35,311 bases of DNA from a virus, in the IMG/VR virus record IMGVR_UViG_3300025133_000346, positions 1 through 35,311 of that record; one strand, 5' to 3'. The notes beneath the pieces are model-generated. The model searched no databases. It was given only the letters and a program-made list of their open reading frames with translations, and was not told where the DNA came from. Of this stretch, positions 11,719-18,818 are shown piece after piece (position 1 is the stretch's first letter; the number at the start of each line of letters is the position of its first letter). A program made the position numbers and the translations under genes.

Positions 11719-12171
11719 CTACCTTAAAGGGTTCTCATATGTTCTATGCTCTAATCTGTGGCAATTAGAGCATAGAAGGTCACACTTCGCAAGCTCTGCC
11801 AATACTTTACTTGTGATTTGACTTATGCCCGACATAGAGAAAAGTTTGTCTTCCGGCTCTCTATGGTGGAAATCAAACACTTGGGGGTGGCCATGGAATC
11901 CACACTTTTCGCACTTGTCCCCCTTAAGTACCATAAGCTCCAATTTAGTTTTCTGTTTTTCGGATAGCTCTTTCACCGATTTATCATCTGTCTTAGGCAA
12001 CGGTCGGTTAATCGCAGTAGAGCGGCAATACTTACATTTGCCATACCATAACTTATTAGGTCTAAACTCTGCCCAGGGTTTCCATATTCTACACTTCGGA
12101 CATCTTTTTAACTGGTTAACACAATCCCAAATAGCACCATTCTTCATCTTCATATCTTTCTTTGCTCCCAT
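11719..12171 (-). CDS. HNH endonuclease (150 aa)
   Basis: The C-terminal half has the HNH pattern: CEKCGFHG, then VFDFHHREPEDK (the HH of the motif), and LLCSNCHRLEH, giving four zinc Cys in two CxxC pairs and the catalytic His residues. An extra N-terminal CPKC/CKYC ribbon (about residues 24-49) precedes it. This build is typical of free-standing phage HNH nucleases, often mobile. ATG 12171 or a later in-frame ATG near 12153 (GGGAGC upstream) could be the start. The promoter region carries two inverted repeats that look like operators. Confidence 0.85.
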   Translation of the reverse strand: MGAKKDMKMKNGAIWDCVNQLKRCPKCRIWKPWAEFRPNKLWYGKCKYCRSTAINRPLPKTDDKSVKELSEKQKTKLELMVLKGDKCEKCGFHGHPQVFDFHHREPEDKLFSMSGISQITSKVLAELAKCDLLCSNCHRLEHRTYENPLR

Positions 12172-12194
12172 ACATTATTTAGTGGAACCAGTGC

Positions 12195-12221
12195 AAAAGT
12201 GCAAGTATGGGTTGCACTTTT
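12195..12221. promoter_or_regulatory. Inverted repeat, operator-like (copy 1)
   Basis: AAAAGTGCAA and TTGCACTTTT form a perfect 10-bp inverted repeat around GTATGGG. It lies in the HNH leader, 24 bases before the first ATG. Confidence 0.6.
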
Positions 12222-12309
12222 CTCAAATAGATAAATGAAGTATCCCCTCTTAGTAAATTTGGAGCGTATTATCCCTTAAGAGGTAGTAGAGCTATTTGGC
12301 CTTAAGAAA

Positions 12310-12318
12310 AGTATAGCA
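12310..12318 (-). promoter_or_regulatory. Extended -10 promoter toward the HNH gene
   Basis: TGCTATACT on the minus strand is an extended -10. The second inverted repeat lies directly upstream, over the -35 area, so a repressor bound there would block it. Confidence 0.45.
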
Positions 12319-12322
12319 TAAA

Positions 12323-12341
12323 GTGCAAGTATGAGTTGCAC
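12323..12341. promoter_or_regulatory. Inverted repeat, operator-like (copy 2)
   Basis: GTGCAA-GTATGAG-TTGCAC, the same motif as at 12195 with one base changed in the loop, 120 bp away. The paired copies suggest cooperative binding of one regulator. Confidence 0.6.
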
Positions 12342-12380
12342 ATTTAAGACAAGATTCTCGTTAATCGTCAATTATGACAC

Positions 12381-12418
12381 AAAAATAAGCTCCTGTAGTG
12401 ATACAGGAGCTTATTTTT
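12381..12418. terminator. Bidirectional terminator with GTGA loop
   Basis: AATAAGCTCCTGTA pairs with TACAGGAGCTTATT around a 4-base loop, flanked by A5 and T5. It ends the leftward 16246-12439 operon. Confidence 0.9.
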
Positions 12419-12438
12419 ATTTGATAGTTAAGATGTTT

Positions 12439-12639
12439 TCACACAGCTTGATAACGTGTACGAGACAATGGTGGAGTAGATTTGACTTTTCGCAGAAGCG
12501 TATTAGCTGACACACCTTTAGGAAGGTAGAAGAACGCTTGGCAAGCCTCTAGTACATCTTCTGATTTAACAGGATGAGCTAAACTCTTGTGCCATACGTT
12601 GTTACGGTCTTTGTGAAAGTAGATTGTAATGCGTTTCAT
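12439..12639 (-). CDS. Hypothetical protein (66 aa)
   Basis: A small basic protein with an RITIYFHKDRNNVWHKSLAHP start. Not recognised. It lies after a 138-bp gap that holds a perfect palindrome, and before the terminator, so it could be transcribed alone or as the tail of the upstream operon. Confidence 0.6.
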   Translation of the reverse strand: MKRITIYFHKDRNNVWHKSLAHPVKSEDVLEACQAFFYLPKGVSANTLLRKVKSTPPLSRTRYQAV

Positions 12640-12703
12640 TTGTGTGATTAGGTCTTATGGGTTTAATGGTTTCGTTAATTTTGGCATTGAAGAAACTGCT
12701 ATC

Positions 12704-12719
12704 AATGTGATATCACATT
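12704..12719. promoter_or_regulatory. Perfect 16-bp palindrome
   Basis: AATGTGATATCACATT reads the same on both strands. It lies 65 bp upstream of the 12639 gene and may bind a dimeric regulator; similarity to TGTGA/TCACA CRP half-sites is present but the spacing (2) is wrong for CRP. Apart from this, 12640-12777 shows only very short frames. Confidence 0.4.
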
Positions 12720-12777
12720 TAATCTTTCTAATTCCTTCAACTTTTCCTACCCCCTCACAGGGTATTCTATCATCTTT

Positions 12778-13059
12778 CTATTCTTTGATATCAGTTAGCA
12801 TTTGCCATTCCATATCATTTTCTTCTACTTCTTTCCTCTTTTGAGTCCAAACCCTCTGGGTATTGTCCTCATATGTTACTGTGACAAACTTAGGACTAAG
12901 TGTAACTTGTGATTGTACTGGACAGTGTTTTGTATGTTCTTCTAGCTCTGCTTTACATAACGTGTACTTATTGTTTGATACTAGGAACATGGTGAAGAAG
13001 AGTATTGCACCTATTAGGGATAGCACTAATGCTGGTAAGTATGATGGCTCTCTGCTCAT
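12778..13059 (-). CDS. Single-pass membrane protein (93 aa)
   Basis: One N-terminal helix (about residues 8-28, ALVLSLIGAILFFTMFLV) followed by a polar domain of about 60 residues with two Cys. The start overlaps the previous stop by 4 bases (ATGA). No family is recognised. Confidence 0.65.
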   Translation of the reverse strand: MSREPSYLPALVLSLIGAILFFTMFLVSNNKYTLCKAELEEHTKHCPVQSQVTLSPKFVTVTYEDNTQRVWTQKRKEVEENDMEWQMLTDIKE

Positions 13060-13394
13060 TGCTGTACTCCCAAACTATTATTTTGTGGTTCGTAGGTATA
13101 CAGGCAGTAGACCTTATCTCCACTTAGTTTGATTTCAAATACGAAGCCGTCAATGCTCTCAATCTCTCTTTCGCCGCTCCTAAACAGTTTCAGAGCTTTG
13201 CGCATGATGTCCTTATCTTTTTGGATGTCTGAGTTTGGTTGGGCGTAATAACCACCACATCCGCAGCGGCAACACTTCCCTTTTCCGTAATAAATCTGTT
13301 CGATTTCGCTTTCGTCAAACTCTACGTATTTTTTCTCAAGAGTATTATGCGGGGTATGTTTAAGTGCTAACTTCATTAGTTTTACTTGGCCCAT
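13056..13394 (-). CDS. Hypothetical protein with CCRCGC motif (112 aa)
   Basis: A charged protein with a dense cysteine patch (GKCCRCGCGG, about residues 38-48) and a beta-rich C terminus (GFVFEIKLSGDKVYCLYTYE). The patch could bind metal. ATG 13394 overlaps the previous gene by 13 bases; an in-frame ATG at 13376 lies just past its stop. Not recognised. Confidence 0.6.
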   Translation of the reverse strand: MGQVKLMKLALKHTPHNTLEKKYVEFDESEIEQIYYGKGKCCRCGCGGYYAQPNSDIQKDKDIMRKALKLFRSGEREIESIDGFVFEIKLSGDKVYCLYTYEPQNNSLGVQQ

Positions 13395-13630
13395 GGGCCT
13401 TTTTCGGTTGGTTTGTGTTGTGCGTTATACTTTTCTACAAGCTCCAATGCTTCTTCCATGGCTGCATTAAAATGTGCAGTGCGGTATTCTTGTGGAGTAT
13501 CCTCATCTGCCTGATACATCACTTCCTTTAGTGCAGCGATTAGTTTATCTTTCTGAGCAGAGATATCGAGTTTCTCCTCAATCCTTGCCAGTGATTGTGA
13601 TACAGACGTTTCAAATGCTAAGTTTTTCAT
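13382..13630 (-). CDS. Hypothetical helical protein (82 aa)
   Basis: All-helical and acidic, with SLARIEEKLD and AAMEEALELVEKY helices. Ribosome site AAGGAG lies 7 bases before the ATG, just after the previous gene's stop. Not recognised. Confidence 0.65.
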   Translation of the reverse strand: MKNLAFETSVSQSLARIEEKLDISAQKDKLIAALKEVMYQADEDTPQEYRTAHFNAAMEEALELVEKYNAQHKPTEKGPWAK

Positions 13631-13642
13631 TAAGTTATCTCC

Positions 13643-13813
13643 TTAAAACAGGTCTAAGACTTCGTTTTGGGTTTCCAACTGCTTAACATATCCTTCTAGG
13701 ATATTCCAAGCCTGTTTTCGTGTCCATTGATTGGGGTTATCTGTTTTGATTGTATGGGGTTGTTGTAGCAGGTACAGAGCATCCTCGTAGTCTTGTTTGG
13801 TGAATCTAGCCAT
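13643..13813 (-). CDS. Small hypothetical protein (56 aa)
   Basis: Starts MARFTKQDYEDALYLL and is soluble and helical with two Trp. The ATG overlaps the upstream stop (TAATG) and the next gene begins 12 bases after its own stop. The first ten residues are repeated exactly in a 13-codon frame at 14138, showing a local duplication. Confidence 0.65.
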   Translation of the reverse strand: MARFTKQDYEDALYLLQQPHTIKTDNPNQWTRKQAWNILEGYVKQLETQNEVLDLF

Positions 13814-14100
13814 TAGTTCTCAATCTCCTTAAACTTCTGTTTCACGTCATGGATTGTTACATCCATCACAGTATAAAACAAGATATTACATTCGTCTTCC
13901 CTGTAATCTTTAGTACAAGCTACCCATTCTTTCTTGGTTAAATAATTCTTATCATCCATGTGAAAGCAACTATTCCAACCTTCCCTAGTGGTAACAGATA
14001 CGATAGATTTAGAACGTGAACAAAGGATTTTCCTAAGATGCACTGCATTTGGATGGTCTTTGATTAGCTCAAGGGCTTCATTTATTTGTTGTGGTGTCAC
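13813..14100 (-). CDS. Hypothetical protein (95 aa)
   Basis: Starts with GTG (MTPQQINEALELIKD), with GAGGAAGG about 4 bases upstream. A mixed alpha/beta protein with three or more Cys. Its first residues and upstream bases resemble those of the gene at 14355 (MTPQQTNE), part of the same duplication. Not recognised. Confidence 0.62.
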   Translation of the reverse strand: MTPQQINEALELIKDHPNAVHLRKILCSRSKSIVSVTTREGWNSCFHMDDKNYLTKKEWVACTKDYREDECNILFYTVMDVTIHDVKQKFKEIEN

Positions 14101-14138
14101 TTTCCTTCCTCATAATCTTGTTTGGTGAATCTAGCCAT
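14097..14138 (-). pseudogene. 13-codon remnant of the 13813 gene
   Basis: MARFTKQDYE is identical to the start of the 13643-13813 protein, then GK and a stop. The ATG overlaps the previous stop and its TGA overlaps the next GTG, so it may still serve as a coupling peptide. I read it as a truncated duplicate. Confidence 0.5.
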
Positions 14139-14355
14139 TGTATTTGGCCGTTTTCTCAAAATCAGAAATATATGCAACACCTACTCCTTCAATTTGTTCA
14201 AGTTTACTACCGAAACCAAGATTATGTTGTAGGTCTGTACAGTTTTTCTGGTCTGGGTCATCGGATTCTACTAAGTAGAATACCTTAAAGATGTGAACAT
14301 ATTTCTTCTTATCGGATTCCCCATCGGGTGTTTCATTTGTTTGTTGTGGTGTCAT
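14131..14355 (-). CDS. Hypothetical protein (74 aa)
   Basis: Starts MTPQQTNETPDGESDKKK; the first eight residues resemble the 14100 gene while the rest differs (KYVHIFKVFYLVESDDPD). Possibly a recombinant of a duplicated 5' end with another gene. GGAAGG lies a few bases upstream of the ATG. Not recognised. Confidence 0.6.
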   Translation of the reverse strand: MTPQQTNETPDGESDKKKYVHIFKVFYLVESDDPDQKNCTDLQHNLGFGSKLEQIEGVGVAYISDFEKTAKYNG

Positions 14356-14539
14356 TTTCCTTCCTCCAAGTACAAGTATTGATGATAACCTCTTCCATTG
14401 TCTCTTCCTCCAGAGTTGAAATGTCCTTTAAGTTTTTGTGGTTCCTATTACTTTGGCAATAGGAACAGCTACCATGGTTTCTACAGCTTTTATCATATGC
14501 TCTAGATTGACGGTACTTTTGTTTACGGGTACGGCTCAT
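14333..14539 (-). CDS. Small Cys/His-rich basic phage protein (68 aa)
   Basis: MSRTRKQKYRQSRAYDKSC, then NHGSCSYCQSNRNHK: a very basic N terminus with a CxxC and nearby His residues, a form I have seen in many phage genomes without an assigned role. It may be a zinc-binding nucleic-acid protein. The C-terminal 25 residues are acidic then mixed and overlap the next gene's start by 23 bases. Confidence 0.62.
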   Translation of the reverse strand: MSRTRKQKYRQSRAYDKSCRNHGSCSYCQSNRNHKNLKDISTLEEETMEEVIINTCTWRKENDTTTNK

Positions 14540-15037
14540 TTAATCAAGGGGGTGGACAGTTTCACATAGGGTACAGAAAGTGCCGCTAGGCATATCATAG
14601 CCAGAAATATTGTCTAAACATTCCACCCATTGTTGTAGCTCCTTATCGGATATGTCCATTTGCTCCGCGATTTCATCGCCAATCATTGCGAGTCCTAACC
14701 GCGCCACTTCAAGTAGGTCTGATAGTTGTAAAAGTTTGGGAGTCTCAGCTATCACTAGTTCAGCTTTGTACTTTGTTAGTAGCTCGCCAAGCTCTTTCTT
14801 AAACTCTTCCAGGGGAAGGTTAATCCCTACTAACTTTAAGCCTTGTTTAATAGCTACGGGGATATGCTCAGAGTACTTATATGCCTCAAAGTTATTATCT
14901 TCTGCTACTTTCTTTCCGTCCTTAAAAACTATAAGGATGCAGATAGAACCGTTAGGATTATCAGGAACTAGCCTAATATCGTAACCATGAGCGTGAAACC
15001 CTTTAAGGGAATAGATATCGTGGTCGTACTGTTTCAT
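14540..15037 (-). CDS. Hypothetical protein (165 aa)
   Basis: An N-terminal beta-rich half (YDIRLVPDNPNGSICILIVFKDGKKVAEDNN) is followed by helices and ends with CTLCETVHPLD, one CxxC. The ATG overlaps the previous stop (TGATG). Not recognised. Confidence 0.65.
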   Translation of the reverse strand: MKQYDHDIYSLKGFHAHGYDIRLVPDNPNGSICILIVFKDGKKVAEDNNFEAYKYSEHIPVAIKQGLKLVGINLPLEEFKKELGELLTKYKAELVIAETPKLLQLSDLLEVARLGLAMIGDEIAEQMDISDKELQQWVECLDNISGYDMPSGTFCTLCETVHPLD

Positions 15038-15489
15038 CAATCTTCCCTCTCAATTTTAATTTGTGCACCTGCTGGAATATGGGAATACTCTAAGTATTCG
15101 CAATCAGAGTGCATAGCCTTATCAATGGCCTCTTCCTCATTCTCAGCGGTAACGGTGCGGTGAGAATAGTGTAACTCAGGAACTAATACTTTGTACGTGT
15201 ATTCCTTTACAGGCTCATCCTTTTCACCGCTCATAGCTTTTGCCAAGTGCTTGAGATTATTGGCAGCTACATTTTCTGCAAACCGCTTCGCATCAAGCAA
15301 TGCCCTAAACTTTTCTTCGGGAATCAAATTGTAACCTTCCCTAGAGAAAACTATGTGGCCAACATGGTTATGCACTTGTAGAGTATGCTGATTATTCGCA
15401 GCATGATATACCAAATAGGCGCGATAAGGTGGAATAGAGTAACCTTCGCTTGTGTAAAGGTCGGCGGCTTCTTGTTTTTTGCTGTTCAT
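15037..15489 (-). CDS. Hypothetical protein (150 aa)
   Basis: The last third (TYKVLVPELHYSHRTVTAENEEEAIDKAM) resembles small sensor-like beta-alpha domains, though I cannot assign one. ATG 15489 is preferred to an upstream in-frame start because it has GAGG upstream and follows the previous stop by 4 bases. Confidence 0.62.
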   Translation of the reverse strand: MNSKKQEAADLYTSEGYSIPPYRAYLVYHAANNQHTLQVHNHVGHIVFSREGYNLIPEEKFRALLDAKRFAENVAANNLKHLAKAMSGEKDEPVKEYTYKVLVPELHYSHRTVTAENEEEAIDKAMHSDCEYLEYSHIPAGAQIKIERED

Positions 15490-15493
15490 TATT

Positions 15494-16246
15494 TTAAACC
15501 TCAAAGTTTTTCTTGATTTTGCTTTTCATCACTACGCCATGCGCAGGGTACAAAACATTTTCTACCTTACGATTCCAGCAAGCGCGGCATTGACCACACT
15601 TACCAGCCCTATTGTAAGAACGACAAACTACAATACCCTTTTGGGCTTTCACAGTATCAACATTCTCTACAACAAAAGAGTATTGTCCCCAGCCTAAAGT
15701 ATCAACATCATCAGCACTATCAGCAGTGATAACTTGCCCAGTAGACCGACGAACAACTACGTTATCCAAATTCTCTAAACTCTCTAGAGCTTCTGCAATC
15801 TCAGCAACTTTCCAAGCGAGAGTTGGAATCCAGAATTTAGTATCAGGACAACGCTTGCATACTTCCAAGATTTTCTCTGCCAACTCTACACAATAAACAT
15901 CACCACTATCGAAAAAGCGGAAATACCTTTCGTGCTTAAGAGTTGCTACCATCTTGGATACCCAATCAGGCTTTTGCCAATCCTGCATATTGTGTTCCCT
16001 AACTGCTTTCACATTCTTGTAAAGATAGTTTCCAGTAGTGGCGTAACATCCTTGGCAGGAAGGGACAAGTTTAGCGTCAGAATCAAAGGCGTTTTGCCAA
16101 TCTTGCAACTTCCCGCTATAGTTTTCGTAAGACTCGGAAGAGCCTGGACAAGTAAGCAAAGCGGGAAGCGACCAAGATAAACAAGGCATTTTAGAAGCCT
16201 TACTAAACTTAGGACTTGCGTTTTCTAGTTGTGTGGGTGACGGCAT
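15494..16246 (-). CDS. Gp88-family phage protein (250 aa)
   Basis: Signature of the phage Gene product 88 family: MPCLSWSLPALLTCPGS near residues 20-37, CQGCYATTGNYLYKNV at about 64-79, later a DSGDVY stretch, and CRSYNRAGKCGQCRACW near the C terminus. The Cys-rich clusters suggest an Fe-S or zinc site; the biochemical role is not established. The start is set by a promoter whose -10 ends 6 bases before ATG 16246, so this mRNA is predicted leaderless. It heads the leftward operon to 12439. Confidence 0.8.
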   Translation of the reverse strand: MPSPTQLENASPKFSKASKMPCLSWSLPALLTCPGSSESYENYSGKLQDWQNAFDSDAKLVPSCQGCYATTGNYLYKNVKAVREHNMQDWQKPDWVSKMVATLKHERYFRFFDSGDVYCVELAEKILEVCKRCPDTKFWIPTLAWKVAEIAEALESLENLDNVVVRRSTGQVITADSADDVDTLGWGQYSFVVENVDTVKAQKGIVVCRSYNRAGKCGQCRACWNRKVENVLYPAHGVVMKSKIKKNFEV

Positions 16247-16252
16247 GGACAC

Positions 16253-16280
16253 ATTCTAAACCTTTTCCCAGATAACGCAA
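16253..16280 (-). promoter_or_regulatory. Sigma-70 promoter for the Gp88 gene
   Basis: On the minus strand TTGCGT, 16 bases, TAGAAT, then GTGTCC and ATG. Same 6-base spacing as in the 7.8-10 kb cassettes. Confidence 0.65.
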
Positions 16281-16302
16281 GAAAATTCCAAGAAATCCGA
16301 GC

Positions 16303-16325
16303 GGTTAAAAACTCCCCACGGTGCG
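16303..16325 (+). repeat. Distant copy of the CTCCCCACGGTGCG element
   Basis: GGTTAAAAACTCCCCACGGTGCG, matching copies at 9478, 10054 and 11591, followed by a diverged ACAAATCACTCGTTAATTCC. Confidence 0.8.
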
Positions 16326-16382
16326 CCTCTGAATCACGACAAATCACTCGTTAATTCCACTATACGATTTTTGGGATTTCTC

Positions 16383-16410
16383 TTGCTTTCCTTTCAGGAT
16401 ATGCTAGAAT
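16383..16410 (+). promoter_or_regulatory. Sigma-70 promoter followed at once by a terminator
   Basis: TTGCTT, 16 bases (ending GATATGC), TAGAAT. The RNA start is about 16417, only a few bases before the hairpin at 16420. Confidence 0.6.
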
Positions 16411-16419
16411 ATTATCTGT

Positions 16420-16453
16420 CCTAGAATCATCTCAGAGATTTTAGGGCTTTTTT
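16420..16453 (+). terminator. Promoter-proximal terminator
   Basis: CCTAGAATC pairs with GATTTTAGG (9 bp, one G-T) and GCTTTTTT follows. The RNA made from 16383 would be about 37 nt. It may act as an attenuator for the gene at 16505 or release a tiny RNA. Confidence 0.7.
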
Positions 16454-16492
16454 GTGTTTATCCATAAGAAAAAGACCTTAAAGTCTCTATAT

Positions 16493-16498
16493 TATTAT
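16493..16498 (+). promoter_or_regulatory. -10-like TATTAT, 6 bases before ATG 16505
   Basis: TATTAT then GAAAAC and ATG. No good -35. The 6-base spacing matches the other predicted leaderless genes. Confidence 0.35.
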
Positions 16499-16504
16499 GA
16501 AAAC

Positions 16505-16708
16505 ATGGTAAAACAGAAAACAAAAGAAGAAACAGTAAAAGCCGTATTGCGAGTGCTATCTCAACAATATCCTGAACTGTTTAGGGCTGATGCTATCACA
16601 CAGCATAGTAATGCTTTAGTAGGCTTCCTGTTGGATGCCATTGGTACTTGGGAGAAAGAGCAAGAGGAAATGCCAACATTGGGTGGGCCTGAACTGCTGG
16701 AAGGCTGA
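16505..16708 (+). CDS. Hypothetical helical protein (67 aa)
   Basis: MVKQKTKEETVKAVLRVLSQ begins a fully helical protein with an acidic tail. No ribosome site precedes the ATG; a TATTAT hexamer lies 6 bases upstream. An upstream in-frame start near 16454 lies inside the terminator's T run and is unlikely. A strong terminator follows at 16759. Confidence 0.6.
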   Translation: MVKQKTKEETVKAVLRVLSQQYPELFRADAITQHSNALVGFLLDAIGTWEKEQEEMPTLGGPELLEG

Positions 16709-16758
16709 TTTGACTTTTCGCGTATAGGCATCCCAATTTGACTCTTGGGATAACGACC

Positions 16759-16801
16759 AAGACCCGTTAGACATCTTAATTGATATCTAACGGGTCTTTT
16801 T
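16759..16801 (+). terminator. Intrinsic terminator
   Basis: AAGACCCGTTAGA pairs with TCTAACGGGTCTT, the loop itself partly paired, and TTTT follows. The rest of 16709-16931 holds no gene; it carries four copies of TTTGACTT/TTTGACTC (16711, 16737, 16825, 16868) of unknown meaning. Confidence 0.88.
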
Positions 16802-16931
16802 ATTTGTCTACATGGTATTATCGGATTTGACTTTCTTACGGTGGCGTTTTTTGTTTGGCCGCTTCAATTTGACTTATAGCATTTAAACAACTGACCAACC
16901 CTTAGTAGATTTCCACCTACCAGAAATAACG

Positions 16932-17282
16932 CTACTCGCCGTAAAACATAAAGCACACCACAATGCCAGTCCCAACCCAAAAAGGCATCCACAAGTACCA
17001 AGCTATTAACGCCCCGATAATCAAGGAAAAAGATACAATGAGACATACGATAGTCCAAAAAGTGTTAAACCCCTTTTCAACATAAAACATCTCCCCCAAG
17101 AACGTACCTATAAGCATTGGTACAATGGACATGCATAATCCTTGTACGAAATGGAAAAAGCCTAGCCATGAAGTAGTTATCGTATACAGGAGAAGCAAAC
17201 ATACCCAAGGTATAAAAACAAAAAATGCCCCTATACATTGTCCCCTAGAAATCCTATCAATTTCAATTTTATCATTCGACAT
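16932..17282 (-). CDS. Polytopic membrane protein (116 aa)
   Basis: Four hydrophobic segments fill the protein after a short polar start (MSNDKIEIDRISRG). The frame stays open up to a GTG at 17339, but the ATG at 17282 gives a normal membrane-protein start; neither has a good ribosome site. It is the last gene of the NAMPT operon. No family is recognised. Confidence 0.6.
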   Translation of the reverse strand: MSNDKIEIDRISRGQCIGAFFVFIPWVCLLLLYTITTSWLGFFHFVQGLCMSIVPMLIGTFLGEMFYVEKGFNTFWTIVCLIVSFSLIIGALIAWYLWMPFWVGTGIVVCFMFYGE

Positions 17283-17342
17283 CAAAACACTTCTGTTTGG
17301 TTTCAGCCATTTTTGCCAATATCTTGTACAAAGTTGCACAAT

Positions 17343-18779
17343 CTAAGACATCCTCCTGTCCCATTCTCGGTGGCTCTCAAGCCTCGCACGGATAGCCCCA
17401 AAGGTTTGTGGGGGTTCATAAGTTAGCTCCTTACCGCTGTCGTAGACAGTTACCAGAACATCCTCTTCGTAATCAGCTAATGTGATAACGTCGGAGTAAG
17501 TTCGGTAATTATACATTCCCAAGTCTCGCACCAAGCTCAACTTTCCTTTGAGGGAAGCCTTCATGCTTGAAGTGATTGGTTCTTTGTATACACCACGCCA
17601 TACACCATTGATGCAAGCAGCGTTACATTTAACTGCAAACTTGTGTGTGTCTCGGTCAAACTTGCGAAGCAAGCCACCACCACTGCCAAAGATAATGTTA
17701 TCTCCTGACCACCCATCGCTCTTCATGGCTGAGATAATATCAGACAACATATCGTAGTCAATACCATCACCTTGAAGAATCTTAATTCGGTCATTGAGAA
17801 CCTTATATCCTTTTCTGTTCTCAGTAGTTCCAAACGCTTCACCAAGGATGCGTAGACACTTGATTACAACTTCAACAGGGTCTCCTGAGTCAGGACGAAT
17901 AACCAACGGGTTCTTAGCAGCCAAGACATCGGCCTTTAGCTCCTCACCCCACAAGGTTGAACATGCCTTGAAGATATCATATGAGTCACTTACACATGAA
18001 TATGCAGCAATGCCTTCCATGTCCCCGAACTTATCAATCATGTTGCGGAAAGATTCAACCTCGTTCACTCTACCCCAAGAAGTAACAGTACTGTGCTGCG
18101 ATGCAGGTACAGAGAAACCAGCCATAAACTCATTGTAGAAGTAATCACCATACTGTAAAGCTTCTGAGTTATCAGTTCCCTTGAAGCTTGTTAGGTGTGC
18201 CAATCCAGCGACACCAGCTTCCTCTCGACAAGACACGCCACGATATCCAAAGTCATGCAACATGAAGTCAATATTCTCTGGTGAGCCAGTCTTCTCTAGG
18301 AACTCTAACAACATATTCTTGCAGTAGTAAGAGTTAGTTGCTACAGTAGTTCCACACCATTGATGGCTCAAAAGAGTCTCTACCCAATCTACAACCCATG
18401 CGTGTGCTGGGTCAGTATTGGTAATAGTCATCAAGACATTTCGTTTAGGGACAAGTGAGCCTTCACGAACAGCTTTGATTCGAAGTGGAAGATTTCCACC
18501 TAAACGGTCTACGATATCTCGGAACCCAGCTTCGTTGAAGATTTGGTCAGTGCCAAAGTGCGCAGCCCAATAGGGAATCGCACTATCAATGTCTGCGTGA
18601 GTTACCTTGGTATTCAGCAGTTCCATTACTTGAATCTGCATAGAAAACCATACGGTGGCAGGGAATCGTCCTCCCCGTGCCACAATATGAGACTCCATAT
18701 ACTCTGTTCCAGGTGGCAGTTGCAGCCATTGAGATACTTTGTGTGAGTCAGTTGCTTTACACCAATTTAAAGGAATCAT
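17343..18779 (-). CDS. nadV: Nicotinamide phosphoribosyltransferase (478 aa)
   Basis: Makes nicotinamide mononucleotide from nicotinamide and PRPP, the first step of NAD salvage. All family landmarks are present: DFGYRGVSCREEAG, FKGTDN, SVPASQHST with the catalytic His, VSDSYDIF, VIRPDSGDP with the conserved Asp, and IFGSGGGLLRK. Length matches bacterial and eukaryotic NAMPT (about 460-490). GGAG lies 10 bases before the ATG. Phage NAMPT is known from vibriophage KVP40 and others. No NMN adenylyltransferase is in this window, so the second step would be host- or elsewhere-encoded. A role in refilling NAD emptied by host defence is plausible. Confidence 0.95.
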   Translation of the reverse strand: MIPLNWCKATDSHKVSQWLQLPPGTEYMESHIVARGGRFPATVWFSMQIQVMELLNTKVTHADIDSAIPYWAAHFGTDQIFNEAGFRDIVDRLGGNLPLRIKAVREGSLVPKRNVLMTITNTDPAHAWVVDWVETLLSHQWCGTTVATNSYYCKNMLLEFLEKTGSPENIDFMLHDFGYRGVSCREEAGVAGLAHLTSFKGTDNSEALQYGDYFYNEFMAGFSVPASQHSTVTSWGRVNEVESFRNMIDKFGDMEGIAAYSCVSDSYDIFKACSTLWGEELKADVLAAKNPLVIRPDSGDPVEVVIKCLRILGEAFGTTENRKGYKVLNDRIKILQGDGIDYDMLSDIISAMKSDGWSGDNIIFGSGGGLLRKFDRDTHKFAVKCNAACINGVWRGVYKEPITSSMKASLKGKLSLVRDLGMYNYRTYSDVITLADYEEDVLVTVYDSGKELTYEPPQTFGAIRARLESHREWDRRMS

Positions 18780-18818
18780 TATTCAATTACTCCAAAGTGT
18801 TCCAAGTATTTCTCAAAA

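Noticed and set aside
12704-12719. CRP site
   Set aside because: The half-sites are 2 bases apart instead of 6.
16709-16931. Four TTTGACT(T/C) motifs as -35 boxes
   Set aside because: No -10 lies at a usable distance from any of them, so a promoter call is not supported.
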